From: Neokomagataea thailandica NBRC 106555
Lineage (GTDB): Bacteria > Pseudomonadota > Alphaproteobacteria > Acetobacterales > Acetobacteraceae
NCBI RefSeq assembly: GCF_001598495.1
Contig: NZ_BCZB01000018.1
Span: forward strand, 1-63,468
DNA: 63,468 nt
Direction: 5' to 3'
The notes beneath the pieces are model-generated. The model was not told where the DNA came from, did not search any database, and saw only the letters and a program-made list of their open reading frames with translations. This document shows positions 26,541 to 36,226 of the stretch, piece after piece (the stretch's first letter is position 1; every line of letters starts with the position of its first letter). The position numbers and the translations under genes were made by a program.

Positions 26541-26691
26541 GGGGGGTGGTGCGTTGTCAGTCGGTTGAGGTTTTTGCGATCTTAACCGGATGCTGAGCGT
26601 TGGTATGGTGAGACGAGTGTTACGCCGTTTTTTCTGTGTTGGCTCGGTTGTTTAGGACCTTGTTGTTGAAGCCCGGGGACATTCTTTTCTG

Positions 26692-27669
26692 ATGACGTTT
26701 GCTCCATTTTTTCGAAATATGCGCCGTGGCATGGTCGTGGTGGCGATGTCTGGTGTGCTGGTTGGCTGTGCTTATGGCGGCCAAGCGGAGCCGGTGTCGG
26801 ATGGACAGAAGAGCAGTGTTTCAGGTGCTGTTGTCGAAATGCCATCATCTCCCCCGTCGCCGCCAAGCAAACCGGCTCCTCCCTCTGTTGTATTACCGCC
26901 TTTGCCTGTGGTGAGTGATGCGCAGGCGCGGCAGGAAGCGCATGGCTTGCAAAAGGAGATGCGGCAAAAAATTGCGCGGTTTACGCCTTATACGCCAGCG
27001 CGCCGGGCTATTTTTGTGCAAATGGCGCAAAACGCTATTGAGCAGTCCGGGACGAAAATTGATCGTCCACAAGTGATTATGGTTGTGGATCGAGCCGAGA
27101 GCGTGCAACGGGCTGATTTTATTTTAGCGTTACCAGATGCACCATGGGAGTCTATCGGCGGAGCGCCGGTTTCAACAGGGACAACCGCACGAAAATACTA
27201 CTATATTACGCCGACAGGTGTGTATCAGAACACGGCAGACCGTTTGGGGTATCGGGCAGAAGGGACGAAGAATAAGTTTGGCATCCGTGGAATTGGAGCC
27301 AAAGGCTCACGTGTATGGGATCTGGGCTGGCATACGGCGATGAAGGGCTGGCTGCCGAGGCATGAAACGGGTCAAATTCGTTTGGAAATTCATGCTACTG
27401 ACCCACAATTTTTAGAATGGCGTTTGGGCCATTCTGCGTCTGAGGGATGTATCCGTATCCCTGCGGCGCTTAATCAGATCATGGATCATGATGGCTTGAT
27501 TGATGCTTTATATGAGCAGGCAGCGAGCTCCGATAAGCGTTTTGCAGCTCTTTTGTTGAAGGATCGGGCGCCTTTGTCCATCGCGGGAGATGTGATTGTG
27601 GTGATTGATTCGGGGCCGGGAACGGAGCCGAAAATTGATCCATTGGCGGATAAGCGTGAACTGCCGTAA
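26692..27669 (+). CDS. L,D-transpeptidase (YkuD) lipoprotein
   Basis: A 325-residue predicted lipoprotein: the signal ends in the lipobox LVGC with Cys26. A proline-rich linker (about 55-80) follows. The C-terminal YkuD domain has IHATDPQFLEWRLGHSASEG and then CIRIP, with His and Cys as the catalytic pair. Such enzymes crosslink peptidoglycan or attach outer-membrane proteins to it. It ends 60-100 bases before a strong terminator and stands alone as a unit. Start ATG 26692 has no clear ribosome site; Met10 is an alternative. Confidence 0.85.
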   Translation: MTFAPFFRNMRRGMVVVAMSGVLVGCAYGGQAEPVSDGQKSSVSGAVVEMPSSPPSPPSKPAPPSVVLPPLPVVSDAQARQEAHGLQKEMRQKIARFTPYTPARRAIFVQMAQNAIEQSGTKIDRPQVIMVVDRAESVQRADFILALPDAPWESIGGAPVSTGTTARKYYYITPTGVYQNTADRLGYRAEGTKNKFGIRGIGAKGSRVWDLGWHTAMKGWLPRHETGQIRLEIHATDPQFLEWRLGHSASEGCIRIPAALNQIMDHDGLIDALYEQAASSDKRFAALLLKDRAPLSIAGDVIVVIDSGPGTEPKIDPLADKRELP

Positions 27670-27734
27670 GTACAGGTGAAGATTTTATGACAGAGCTTAA
27701 AATAATTTTAATGTCTAACTGATTTCCGCTAGAG

Positions 27735-27772
27735 AACCCGCAATATCATTCTGATTATGGCGGGTTTTTTTT
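27735..27772 (+). terminator. Intrinsic terminator abutting the next start codon
   Basis: AACCCGC/GCGGGTT around an 18-base loop, then eight T at 27765-27772. The ATG of the TonB receptor follows after a single G. It ends the L,D-transpeptidase transcript, or attenuates the next gene. Confidence 0.8.
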
Positions 27773-27773
27773 G

Positions 27774-30024
27774 ATGTCTTGTGGTTGGCGTTCTGGAGCG
27801 TTTCGTGCGGTATGTCTTGCAGGGACGGTTTTGCTGTCTGTTACCGGTTCTGCATATGGCGCGGATACTGTGCAACAGGTGAAAGCTGGTAAGTCAGCCT
27901 CCACGCAAGAGAAAAAACCGGTCGTTGAAAAAATGACGGTGATCGGGCGGGCTGCGCGGATCGCGCCAGCGTCTGTGCCTTTGAACATTACGCAACCAAC
28001 CTCTGTGATTCAGGCGGGTTTTTTGCGCAATAATATCGTGCCGCTAGCCAGTGTGGATGACATTATCCGCTTTCAGCCGAGTGTTTTCTCTCAGAACCCT
28101 AATGGCCCGGGTATGGGAAAAGCGGAAACCATGAGTCTTCGTGGTTTCCAAGATGGTCAATATAATATGACGTATGACGGTATTCCGTTCGGGAATGCGT
28201 CTGACCTTCATCATACAACGTCGTCATTATTTATCGCACATTTCTTAGATCAGGCGCAGATTGATCGTGGTCCGGGTACGGCATCAACCATTGGTAATGC
28301 GACCTTTGGTGGAACGATTGGCTTTCGTTCGCGTGACCCATCACAAAAAGCGGGCGTGACGCTGTACGGGACTTATGGAAGCTTCGCGACGCGCGCTGGT
28401 GGCCTGATAGACGCGTTTAGGGCGTGCTGTTTTGGATCTTCAGCATGAAGATACGAATGGGTATTTGACGGGGTCGGGCGAGCGTCGCAGCAATATTCTG
28501 TTCAAGGATGTTGCGGAATTAGCGCCAGAGACCACGCTGACCGTGCAGATGACCTATAACCGCGAGTGGCAGAATACAACGCAGGGTGCGACCCTCGCTG
28601 ATTATCAGTCTTTTGGGAATAATTACGGCCTCTGTAATGACCCTGCACGGCAGTGTTATTCTGGCTATCAGCCAAGCACATACGCAGCCGATTTTGACTA
28701 TATTGGCATTAAGAGCCGTTTGAATTCTTGGTTAACCTTTGAAAACCAACTCTACACGAATGGTTTTGAGCATTCTTATACGGAGAGCACGGACCCAAGT
28801 CAGCGTAGTCTCGTGGCCAATGGTGTGACGCTGTATAATGCGGCGGGTAAAAAAATCGCGACTTATGCGAACGATATTCCCGGAAAATATGCCGATGCTG
28901 CCATGCGTGCTTTCGGTGATACGCTGCGGTTCAAAGCACATACAGCCTATGGCGATGCGCTTTTAGGTATTTGGGCGGATGTGCAGAAGGATCGTCGCTA
29001 TACGTATGCGGTGAATTTGAGCAAGAATTCTGCTCCCGTTATTGGGAAAACGGGTTCTGCTTATAGCTATGATATTAGCGATCTGAACACATCGTTGCAG
29101 CCGTATTTTGAGCTGGATTTGCACCCTTGGCATGGCGCGACAATTACGCCGGGGATTAAGTACACGTCGTTCCAGCGTGATTATGATGCGGCTGTGAATA
29201 AGGGAACGAAGGCTCCGTTGGATGCCGCGCAGAGCTATCATTCATGGCAGCCTTCAATTGCGATTAACCAGCGTTTGATGAAGAATTGGAGTGCTTACGC
29301 GCAGATTGCACGTGGTTTCCGTGCGCCGCCAATGGCTGTTTTCCAAGCTGGATCGTTGGGGAGTATCAAGCCTGAAACCACACTGAATTATCAGGTTGGT
29401 TCCGTGTATCACGGGCGGAACTGGATGCTGTCTGTGGATGGTTATTACATTGATTTTGATAATTATATTGCACAGGCTCAAATTAATGTTCCCGGCCAGA
29501 TCGGGACGATGTCCACTTATGTGAACAGCAGTGGTGCGATCTATAAGGGGCTTGAGGCTGAGGGGCAGTATGCCTTGGGGTGGGGCTTCTCGCTCTATGG
29601 GAATTATAGCGTGAATGATGCGACGTATAAAAACACTCGTGTTCATGTTGCCTCGACGCCTGCGTCTTTGGCGTCAGCAGGTTTGTTGTTTGAAGATCCG
29701 CGCGGTGCGTATTTCTCTCTTATGGGGAAATTTGTCGGGCCAAGCTGGGGGCTGGATAGTTTAGCAAAAAGCTCTGGTGCGACTGTATTTGCAAACCAAT
29801 ATCGGATTAGCAGCAATGCTACGGCTGACTTGGCTTTCGGCTGGCGTATTCATAATATCGGCGGGTATTTGCGGGATGTAACGCCGAGCTTGAAAATTTC
29901 CAACCTGTTTAATAGCCATGCAGTCAGTGCTTTTGCGGGCAACCAAAATGTGGGCAATGCACCATTGTACTGGCGTTTGGCGGGGCGTAGCGTGTTCTTC
30001 AATTTGACAGCGACATATCCATAA
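27774..30024 (+). pseudogene. TonB-dependent receptor, interrupted by a frameshift
   Basis: Two reading frames make one receptor of about 750 residues. The first (27774-28448) has a signal peptide ending SAYGAD, then the plug: NNIVPLASVDDIIRFQPSVF, SLRGFQDGQYNMTYDGIPFG and GTASTIGNATFGGTIGFRS. Near 28405-28425 (after AGGLID) the frame moves by +1; the first frame stops at 28448 and homology continues in the second as AVLDLQHEDTNGYLTGSG up to 30024 (FFNLTATYP). It looks like one inserted base or two deleted bases; no long homopolymer is there. A sequencing error is possible. The stop overlaps the phosphatase ATG (TAATG), as in the pair at 10.7 kb. Confidence 0.85.
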
Positions 30025-31220
30025 TGATGAAGCGTATCTTTCACAGGGTTATAGCCGCAGGCTGCATATTTGGGGCGGCTTTTTTATCGGCCTCAGTGGT
30101 GCGTGCAGAAGCGCGGCATGATGGTGTGTTAGAGAAGGTTGTGTTTCTTGGGCGGCATGGTGTGCGCAGCCCGACGAAACCTATTGATGATCTGCGTGGT
30201 ATGACGGGGTTTCACTGGCCAGAATGGCCGGTGAAGCCGGGTGAAATGACGCCGCATGGTGAGCGTGCTCTGTCTGCTATGGTGACGGCGGTGCGTGGGC
30301 GTTATGTGGAGCAAGGCCTTCTTTCTGCAGGGGCCTGCGGAGATGTTGCGCAGGGTGTTGTCGTATGGGCTGATGCGGCGGACCGTCGTACACAGCGTAC
30401 AGGGGAAATTTGGGCAGACCGTATTGCCCCCTCATGTGGGGTTGTGGCGCATTGGGCGAATGATGCGCAGAATTCGATTTTTAATGATCGTTCTGTAAGC
30501 AGTCTGTCATCTGCGGAACATATGGCGGTTTTACATGATTTTATAACCGTGTCCTCGCGCCCAATGCCGGCGGGGGTGATTGAGGGGGTGGCGTATTTGC
30601 AGGGGTGGGTAGCCCCTGGTGGTTGCACTTTGGGGCATAAATCAGGTGCGTGTTTTCGTGTGCCGGTCATGTTGGACTGGAAGGGCGGTAAGCCGCGTTT
30701 AAAAGGTGGGGTGGCGACAGCAGGTACTTTGGCTGAGGACTTGCTTTTGATGCAGGCTGAGGGATTTCCTGCGGAAGATTTTGGCTTAAATGGCCAGGAT
30801 GTTGAGCGGGGTCTTCAGCGTGTTGTGTCCGTCCATGAATATGAAAGCAGCTTGTTGCGCCGTACGGCAGCTTATGCACGTGCGCGGAACGGCCGTATGG
30901 CGGATGCTATTCGTGCATTTTTGTCTGATCATGTGGTGCCGGATATTCCGAATGTTACGCCTCAGACACGTATTGTGGTGCTGGCTGGGCATGATACAAA
31001 TCAAGATGCCATGATGGCGTTGTTTGGGGTGTCATGGACATTTTCTGATCAGCCGGATAGTACCGCGCCGGATACGGTTATGGCGTTTGAGCGTTGGCGC
31101 CGTTCTAATGGGCGTAAAGAGATGGTCATTCGTGTTTATCATCAGTCTGTTGATCAGTTGCGTAACGCGCAAGAGCCTGATGTGAATCATGGGATAACGG
31201 TATTACGTCGGCCATTGTAA
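30024..31220 (+). CDS. Histidine acid phosphatase, second copy, secreted
   Basis: A 398-residue protein with a signal peptide ending near residue 28 (VVRAEA). The nucleophile motif RHGVRSP is at 44-50 (His45) and the proton donor GHDTN at 322-326 (Asp324). It is a paralogue of the enzyme at 13.6 kb but differs widely outside the motifs, and HDT replaces HDD. Its ATG overlaps the stop of the frameshifted receptor. If the receptor is truly broken, translation of this gene may be reduced, because ribosomes stop at 28448 before reaching it. Substrate not known; phytate, sugar phosphates and glucose-1-phosphate are candidates. Confidence 0.88.
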   Translation: MMKRIFHRVIAAGCIFGAAFLSASVVRAEARHDGVLEKVVFLGRHGVRSPTKPIDDLRGMTGFHWPEWPVKPGEMTPHGERALSAMVTAVRGRYVEQGLLSAGACGDVAQGVVVWADAADRRTQRTGEIWADRIAPSCGVVAHWANDAQNSIFNDRSVSSLSSAEHMAVLHDFITVSSRPMPAGVIEGVAYLQGWVAPGGCTLGHKSGACFRVPVMLDWKGGKPRLKGGVATAGTLAEDLLLMQAEGFPAEDFGLNGQDVERGLQRVVSVHEYESSLLRRTAAYARARNGRMADAIRAFLSDHVVPDIPNVTPQTRIVVLAGHDTNQDAMMALFGVSWTFSDQPDSTAPDTVMAFERWRRSNGRKEMVIRVYHQSVDQLRNAQEPDVNHGITVLRRPL

Positions 31221-31505
31221 TTTGCGTTAGGCTGATGAAATTTTGTTTTTTATCGATATAAATGGCATGCGGACAGGGTGATTTGTATGACGTGCTACGT
31301 TTTGTAGTGCCAAGTGTCTTGTCTTGTCTTGTTGTGATGAGTGAATTGTTGCGTGTGGTTATGGTTGTACCATGAGCCGTGTGCTCGTTTATTGGATTTG
31401 ATGCAGTGCTTGATAGTCCGCCGTAGTGTTTATTGGTCGGAGCGGGCTTATAGTGCCTTGATAGGGTGAGCCGACAGGTTGTTGGTGGTGGCTGGCTGGT
31501 ACATT

Positions 31506-33452
31506 TTAGTGTAGAATAGGCTGTTCGTGTGTGCTGAGGTCTTTCTCTATAGGTGGGAGAATGGCGCGGAATTTTTCTTGAATGGCGTCTTTGTGGAACG
31601 TGTTGCGCAGTAAGTGACGTGATGCAGTCATATGCGCTTTGGCGATGCTTGGTTTGAGATGTGTTAGAATACTCTCTGCAAAATCTTCAGCCGTATGTGC
31701 AATGGCGCGTGAGAAAATGGCATGATTTTCAGGGACAATGCCCTCTGCTGCGATGGGAGTCATGATGATGGGAACGCCGAAAGACCAAGATTCTAAAACC
31801 TTGCCTTTAATGCCGGCACCAAAACGGAGTGGGGCTACACAGAGTGTGACCTCTTGAAGGGCTATCCCGATATCGGGGACGTGTCCGACGATGTCTACAT
31901 GGTCCTGTGCCAGCATATGCAGGGCATGGGGCATGGCGCTACCGATCAAGCGGCATCTCAGGTGCGGAATATGCTGCAATAAGCGTGGTAGGATGTCGAG
32001 AATGAGCCATTTTGCAGCGTCTAAATTTGGTGCATGTGCGAAATGAGCTACAAAAGCGATGATCGGGCGGTTTGTAGGCGGTGTTTTGATGCGACGGTGA
32101 AGGGGAACATCCCACGGAATGGTTGTTGGGTGTGCTGTAGGGACGTGGTGTTGTAGGATTTTTGTTTCTATATCGGAATGTGTTATGGTGGCGTCTGCGA
32201 GCCATGCACACATATTTTCACGTATTTCTAAACGTTGGGCGGCCCGGAGCAGTTCCGGGCGTGCTTCGGTGGTGGACTGACGGTGTAAGCGGCGGGATGC
32301 TAGGTCTGCGATGCTCCAGATGAGTGTCGCGGTTGGGGCAAAAGCGCGGGTGAGTGCTGAATAGCTTTCTGCGTTATTGAGGCGGTGGAGGTAAACGGCT
32401 TCGAGCCCTTCTCCCAAGCGCTTTAAGGCTTCTTCTGGGCCGGTGAAAATGGGTGGCATGAGGCATGTAATGCCGAGGGTTGCAAGACGTAGGTTGTCTT
32501 CTTCTGTCATGGGAAGGCGGGACGCTATAAAGCAGCAGTCATAGCCAAGCGCTTGTATGGCCCGAATGTGAGAGAGTAGCGCGACTGACCCGGCATCACG
32601 TGCGGGGTTTGGGGCTTGGTCATCAATGATGAGAATACTGGGCGCTGTGTGTGTTGTGGCGTTTTGGAACAGACGCTTGGCGTGGCGTGAGAGATCTTTT
32701 GCAGCGCGTGCTGTGACGTTTTCTGCCGCTTGATTGCGCAGGGTGTTGGATTGCTCTGTTAGAAACGTTAGGGCGCTTTGTTGTTCGGCCTCGTCATGAA
32801 TGTTGTGGAGCGTATTGGCAATGTAATGACGTAACTCGGTGGTTAAGGTGGTGGTGTGCGGAAGGAGCACAGGATCTAGAAAAGCTGTTGTGCCGTGACA
32901 AAGCTGGAGGCTGTAATCCTGTAGAGGCTCTAAAATTGGTGTGAAATTATGCTCAAAACCGTATCGCCCATGATCCAGACCGGCTTCGCGGAGGTCATGG
33001 CGGAAACGGTTTGCCGGTATGCGTTGTATGGCTTTGCCATTGATAAAGAGGGTGAGCCATACGGTACGGTTTGGATTGAGGCGATCTCGGACCCAGCCTG
33101 CGATCTTATGGCGGTTCGTGAGATCGATGCAGCCTTCTAAGGCGCTGGGTAGGGGGGGGATAATAAAGGGCGTATTGGGCAGTGGGCGCAGTGTTTCGGC
33201 GCTTTGAATATCGATTTGGCAGCCTTCATGCGGAGGAGGCTCGGACCAGATCCAATGGAATGCACAATATCCCTCACGGCCTTGGGTTGTGAGGTCTGCA
33301 CGAAATATATCTGCTGAAATTTCGTCTATTACTGTGCCATTTTGTAGAATGTTGAGACGAATATCTTGCTCTGGTCTGGTGGGATTTATAGCCCAACCAG
33401 CCAGTGCATCACGGGTGCAGAGGTCAAGAGAACCCGCAAGAAAATCAGCCAC
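31506..33452 (-). CDS. Glycosyltransferase with two N-terminal repeat modules
   Basis: A 648-residue protein. The N-terminus has two similar modules (about 7-75 and 108-175), each with the pattern ...AGWA/AGWV, a charged run, then R.DL...GR. (for example FRADLTTQGREGY and FRHDLREAGLDHGRYGF). The C-terminal half is a GT4-type glycosyltransferase: ILIIDDQAPNPARDAGS, then a donor-binding part with IVGHVPDIGIAL, APLRFGAGIKGKVLESWSFG and TPIAAEGI. The acceptor is unknown. It starts 28 bases after the Hint/AIDA-like gene on the same strand, so they are probably co-transcribed. Confidence 0.85.
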   Translation of the reverse strand: MADFLAGSLDLCTRDALAGWAINPTRPEQDIRLNILQNGTVIDEISADIFRADLTTQGREGYCAFHWIWSEPPPHEGCQIDIQSAETLRPLPNTPFIIPPLPSALEGCIDLTNRHKIAGWVRDRLNPNRTVWLTLFINGKAIQRIPANRFRHDLREAGLDHGRYGFEHNFTPILEPLQDYSLQLCHGTTAFLDPVLLPHTTTLTTELRHYIANTLHNIHDEAEQQSALTFLTEQSNTLRNQAAENVTARAAKDLSRHAKRLFQNATTHTAPSILIIDDQAPNPARDAGSVALLSHIRAIQALGYDCCFIASRLPMTEEDNLRLATLGITCLMPPIFTGPEEALKRLGEGLEAVYLHRLNNAESYSALTRAFAPTATLIWSIADLASRRLHRQSTTEARPELLRAAQRLEIRENMCAWLADATITHSDIETKILQHHVPTAHPTTIPWDVPLHRRIKTPPTNRPIIAFVAHFAHAPNLDAAKWLILDILPRLLQHIPHLRCRLIGSAMPHALHMLAQDHVDIVGHVPDIGIALQEVTLCVAPLRFGAGIKGKVLESWSFGVPIIMTPIAAEGIVPENHAIFSRAIAHTAEDFAESILTHLKPSIAKAHMTASRHLLRNTFHKDAIQEKFRAILPPIEKDLSTHEQPILH

Positions 33453-33480
33453 GCAGTAATATTACCTTAGTCGGGAGAGA

Positions 33481-36084
33481 TTATGCTGTTTTTGGCATTG
33501 GGGAGTATGCGCCTGTGAGAAGGCGTGCATGAATGCGTGCAAGCTCTGGGCCGCCCTCAAGGCGTGGGGCGCAGTATGCGGCCGGTTTTGGGGCGGCGTG
33601 TGGGTACTGCTCGGTATAGTGATGAGCATTATGGAACATGCCACGTGATCCATCATCAACAAAGCTCTCTGAAGGGGCTCCTTCTGCGAGAAGGAGATCA
33701 TGGCTCTCAAGTTCGATATGAATATAGGCGATGGTGGTTTCGGGCTGTGTGATTTGGTGGATCGTGTGGTTATTCACCAAGTGTAGGGCGGGAATAAGAT
33801 AACCATCAAGGAACATGGCGTGGAGTGGGGAGACGGTTAGATCTCGTTTTGGGAGGTTGTTCCCAAGGGAGCCTGCTCGGAAGCATACGGGCAGGATGTC
33901 ACGGTTTCCGAAGGCGAAAATGGGGTCATAAGCGCGGCGGCCAATCCAGTGGACCGTGCGGTGTTGGCCGTTTGCTGTGACAATCAGATCTCCAATGGCG
34001 AGATCCTCCACCGGGCGTTCGCCCGTGGGGGTCATGATCAATGTACCCGGGCAGTAGCAGGGCGTACCGATGACGAGGTCAGTACCGTTACCAGACGGAG
34101 CATTCACGAAAGAGAAGGAGGTTACTGCATTGTGGAGCGCAATTTCATTAATGATGGTGCCATTTGATAGAACATCTAGTATAGTAGTATTACTTTCTTG
34201 ATCATCACTCTGTATACTAAGAGTATTTACATTTTGACTGTTAATAAAACCAGATATATTTGAGAGTGCTGCGCCTGCTCCTTGAAGAAAAATGGTGGTG
34301 TTAGGGTCAATAGTCACATTGCCTAAGAGATCAGCATTCTGCATGAGGGTGATAGTAGAGGCGGCGCTTGCGGTGAGGTTTGTGACGGTGGTGTTGCTAC
34401 CGACGATGAGTTGAGTTCCTGATACTAGAGATACATTTGAGAGCGTACCGCCATTGTCAATGATGCTCGCGAGGGGAGGGGTAGAGTGGACGCTCTGATA
34501 AGTATAGGGGGGTTGCGGGTATGATTCGAAGACGTACCCACTAAGGGTAGTAATGTTGTTGGCTGTTCCGCCTTCGATATCCAAAACACCGCCTGAGGTG
34601 ATGCTGGCGGTATTGAGTGTGCCGCCACTGAGAACGGTTTGGGATCCCGCTTCAGTGACGTATGAGGGGGTCATTATTTGGCCAGTGGATACCCAGGTGC
34701 CGGTAATGGCGACGTTGTCTGATATGGCGCCGTTTTGGATGATAGAATTGGCAAAAATACTGAGAGTGGTGTTGCTGGCATAGGCACCAGATTGGAGGAT
34801 CTGGGTGGCGGTGCTGCTGGAATAGTATTGCTCACTGCTCATCCCGACGCCGTTTTGAAACACTGAGCCGGAGACGGTTGTGTTGAGAGCTGCGCCACCA
34901 GAGAGAACGGTTTGAGAAGAAGGGATGGCGGTTGCTGCTATATATTCACCGGGGCTTGCATCGGATGCTGTTCCGCTAATGGTGCTGCCGGAAATTGCCG
35001 AGCCAGAAGAAATAACCTGTGCCCCCGGGATGGGGATATAGTTGGTTCCTTGCGGGCTGAGTTCTTCAGTATAGGTACCGGATATGACCCCGCCAGAGGA
35101 GAGTGTATAGACGGCACCAGTTTCTGGATTGGTGAAGGTTGGTGTGGTTTGTTGGATGGAGTTCGTGAGAAGTTCGATACTTCCAGTTGGTGTTTGTAGA
35201 AATTGGAAGGGCGTTGAAGTGTAGTGAACGGCAATATCATTGATAAGTGTTCCGTTCGAAAAAATTTCAAGAACGGGTGTTGATTGAGGCGCCAAGGCAC
35301 CTTGTGGGGAGGATAATGCGGCACCTGCGGGGATGATGGTTCCACTGAGGGTGGCAACCGTGCTGGCTCCGGTGAGAGAGAGTGTTGCGCTTGGGTCAAT
35401 TGTTGTGCTGCCGAGCAGAGAGGCGCCGGAGCCAAGGATAACCGTTGCGCCGCTTGTGACGGTTGTATTGCTGGCTGTGGCGTTGAGGCTTAACATTGTG
35501 CCCGCGTTGATGGTGGCGGAGTTCAATGAACCACCATTATCAATAATGGTGCCTGTATTGAGCATGACGTTTGAAGCAGAGCCTTGTTCAAGGTCGAGCG
35601 TGCCAGCAGAAATGCTGATGGCGTTCGCAAGGCCGCCGCTTGATACGACTTGGCTGCCGTTATTGATGGTGACAGCATCGCTGATTGCGCCGTTGAACAC
35701 GATTGATTGTGCGTTTGTGTCTAGGGTCGTGCCACTGGCATAGGCACCGCTTTGGAGTGTTTGGAGGGCGGAGGCTGTTGAGTTGAGTGCGCTTGCATGT
35801 GTTCCGGAGAGGGTGGTGTTGAGCGCAGCGCCGCCGGAGAGAATGTTTTGTGTTGCATTGATTGCCAGAAGGCTGGGTTGGAACGATGTATCGGGGTACC
35901 CGGTTTGAGTGGTTCCGCTAATGGTTGAGCCAGAGGTGGCGCTACCAGAAGAAATAGTTTGTAAGCCGGGCGCTGCCCTTTGTAATCCGGCATTGCCGGT
36001 TATTGTACCGGTTATGACACCGCCCGAGGAGACAGCGTAGAGTGCGCCAGTCTCTGGACTGATGAATTTTGAAGACGATGTCAT
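33481..36084 (-). CDS. Large AIDA-like repeat surface protein with C-terminal Hint domain
   Basis: An 867-residue protein. Residues 8-320 and about 321-675 are an internal duplication, each opening with PETGA(L/V)Y..SSGGVI, then many repeats rich in Gly/Ser/Thr/Asn (ILSGGAALNTTLSG, VSSGGLANAISISAG). These resemble the passenger repeats of AIDA-type adhesins. The C-terminal 190 residues are a Hint domain: catalytic-type Cys in CYCPGTLIMTPTGE, VEDLAIGDLIVTANGQ, VHWIGRRAYDP, LTVSPLHAMFLDG, LVNNHTI and HIELESHDLLLAEGAPSESF. Hint domains cleave or splice at their Cys. No signal peptide is evident. Such proteins recur in Acetobacteraceae with unproven function. Confidence 0.85.
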   Translation of the reverse strand: MTSSSKFISPETGALYAVSSGGVITGTITGNAGLQRAAPGLQTISSGSATSGSTISGTTQTGYPDTSFQPSLLAINATQNILSGGAALNTTLSGTHASALNSTASALQTLQSGAYASGTTLDTNAQSIVFNGAISDAVTINNGSQVVSSGGLANAISISAGTLDLEQGSASNVMLNTGTIIDNGGSLNSATINAGTMLSLNATASNTTVTSGATVILGSGASLLGSTTIDPSATLSLTGASTVATLSGTIIPAGAALSSPQGALAPQSTPVLEIFSNGTLINDIAVHYTSTPFQFLQTPTGSIELLTNSIQQTTPTFTNPETGAVYTLSSGGVISGTYTEELSPQGTNYIPIPGAQVISSGSAISGSTISGTASDASPGEYIAATAIPSSQTVLSGGAALNTTVSGSVFQNGVGMSSEQYYSSSTATQILQSGAYASNTTLSIFANSIIQNGAISDNVAITGTWVSTGQIMTPSYVTEAGSQTVLSGGTLNTASITSGGVLDIEGGTANNITTLSGYVFESYPQPPYTYQSVHSTPPLASIIDNGGTLSNVSLVSGTQLIVGSNTTVTNLTASAASTITLMQNADLLGNVTIDPNTTIFLQGAGAALSNISGFINSQNVNTLSIQSDDQESNTTILDVLSNGTIINEIALHNAVTSFSFVNAPSGNGTDLVIGTPCYCPGTLIMTPTGERPVEDLAIGDLIVTANGQHRTVHWIGRRAYDPIFAFGNRDILPVCFRAGSLGNNLPKRDLTVSPLHAMFLDGYLIPALHLVNNHTIHQITQPETTIAYIHIELESHDLLLAEGAPSESFVDDGSRGMFHNAHHYTEQYPHAAPKPAAYCAPRLEGGPELARIHARLLTGAYSPMPKTA

Positions 36085-36226
36085 GGTTTTGTGTATCCCA
36101 ATAATTACTAAAAATAACCGTGAGATTTTTATTATTATTTTTTTGATACTATATTATTAATAAGCTAATTTTATTTAATTAATAAATCGTCAAAAAATGT
36201 TTATAAAATAATGGTTAATGGTAGAA

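Noticed and set aside
28432-30024. The second part of the frameshifted receptor as a gene of its own
   Set aside because: It begins inside the barrel, has no signal peptide or ribosome site, and continues the plug-bearing frame directly upstream.
31312-31335. Short TCTTG tandem repeat
   Set aside because: About three copies of five bases; too short for a meaningful repeat locus, and the 285-base gap shows no gene.
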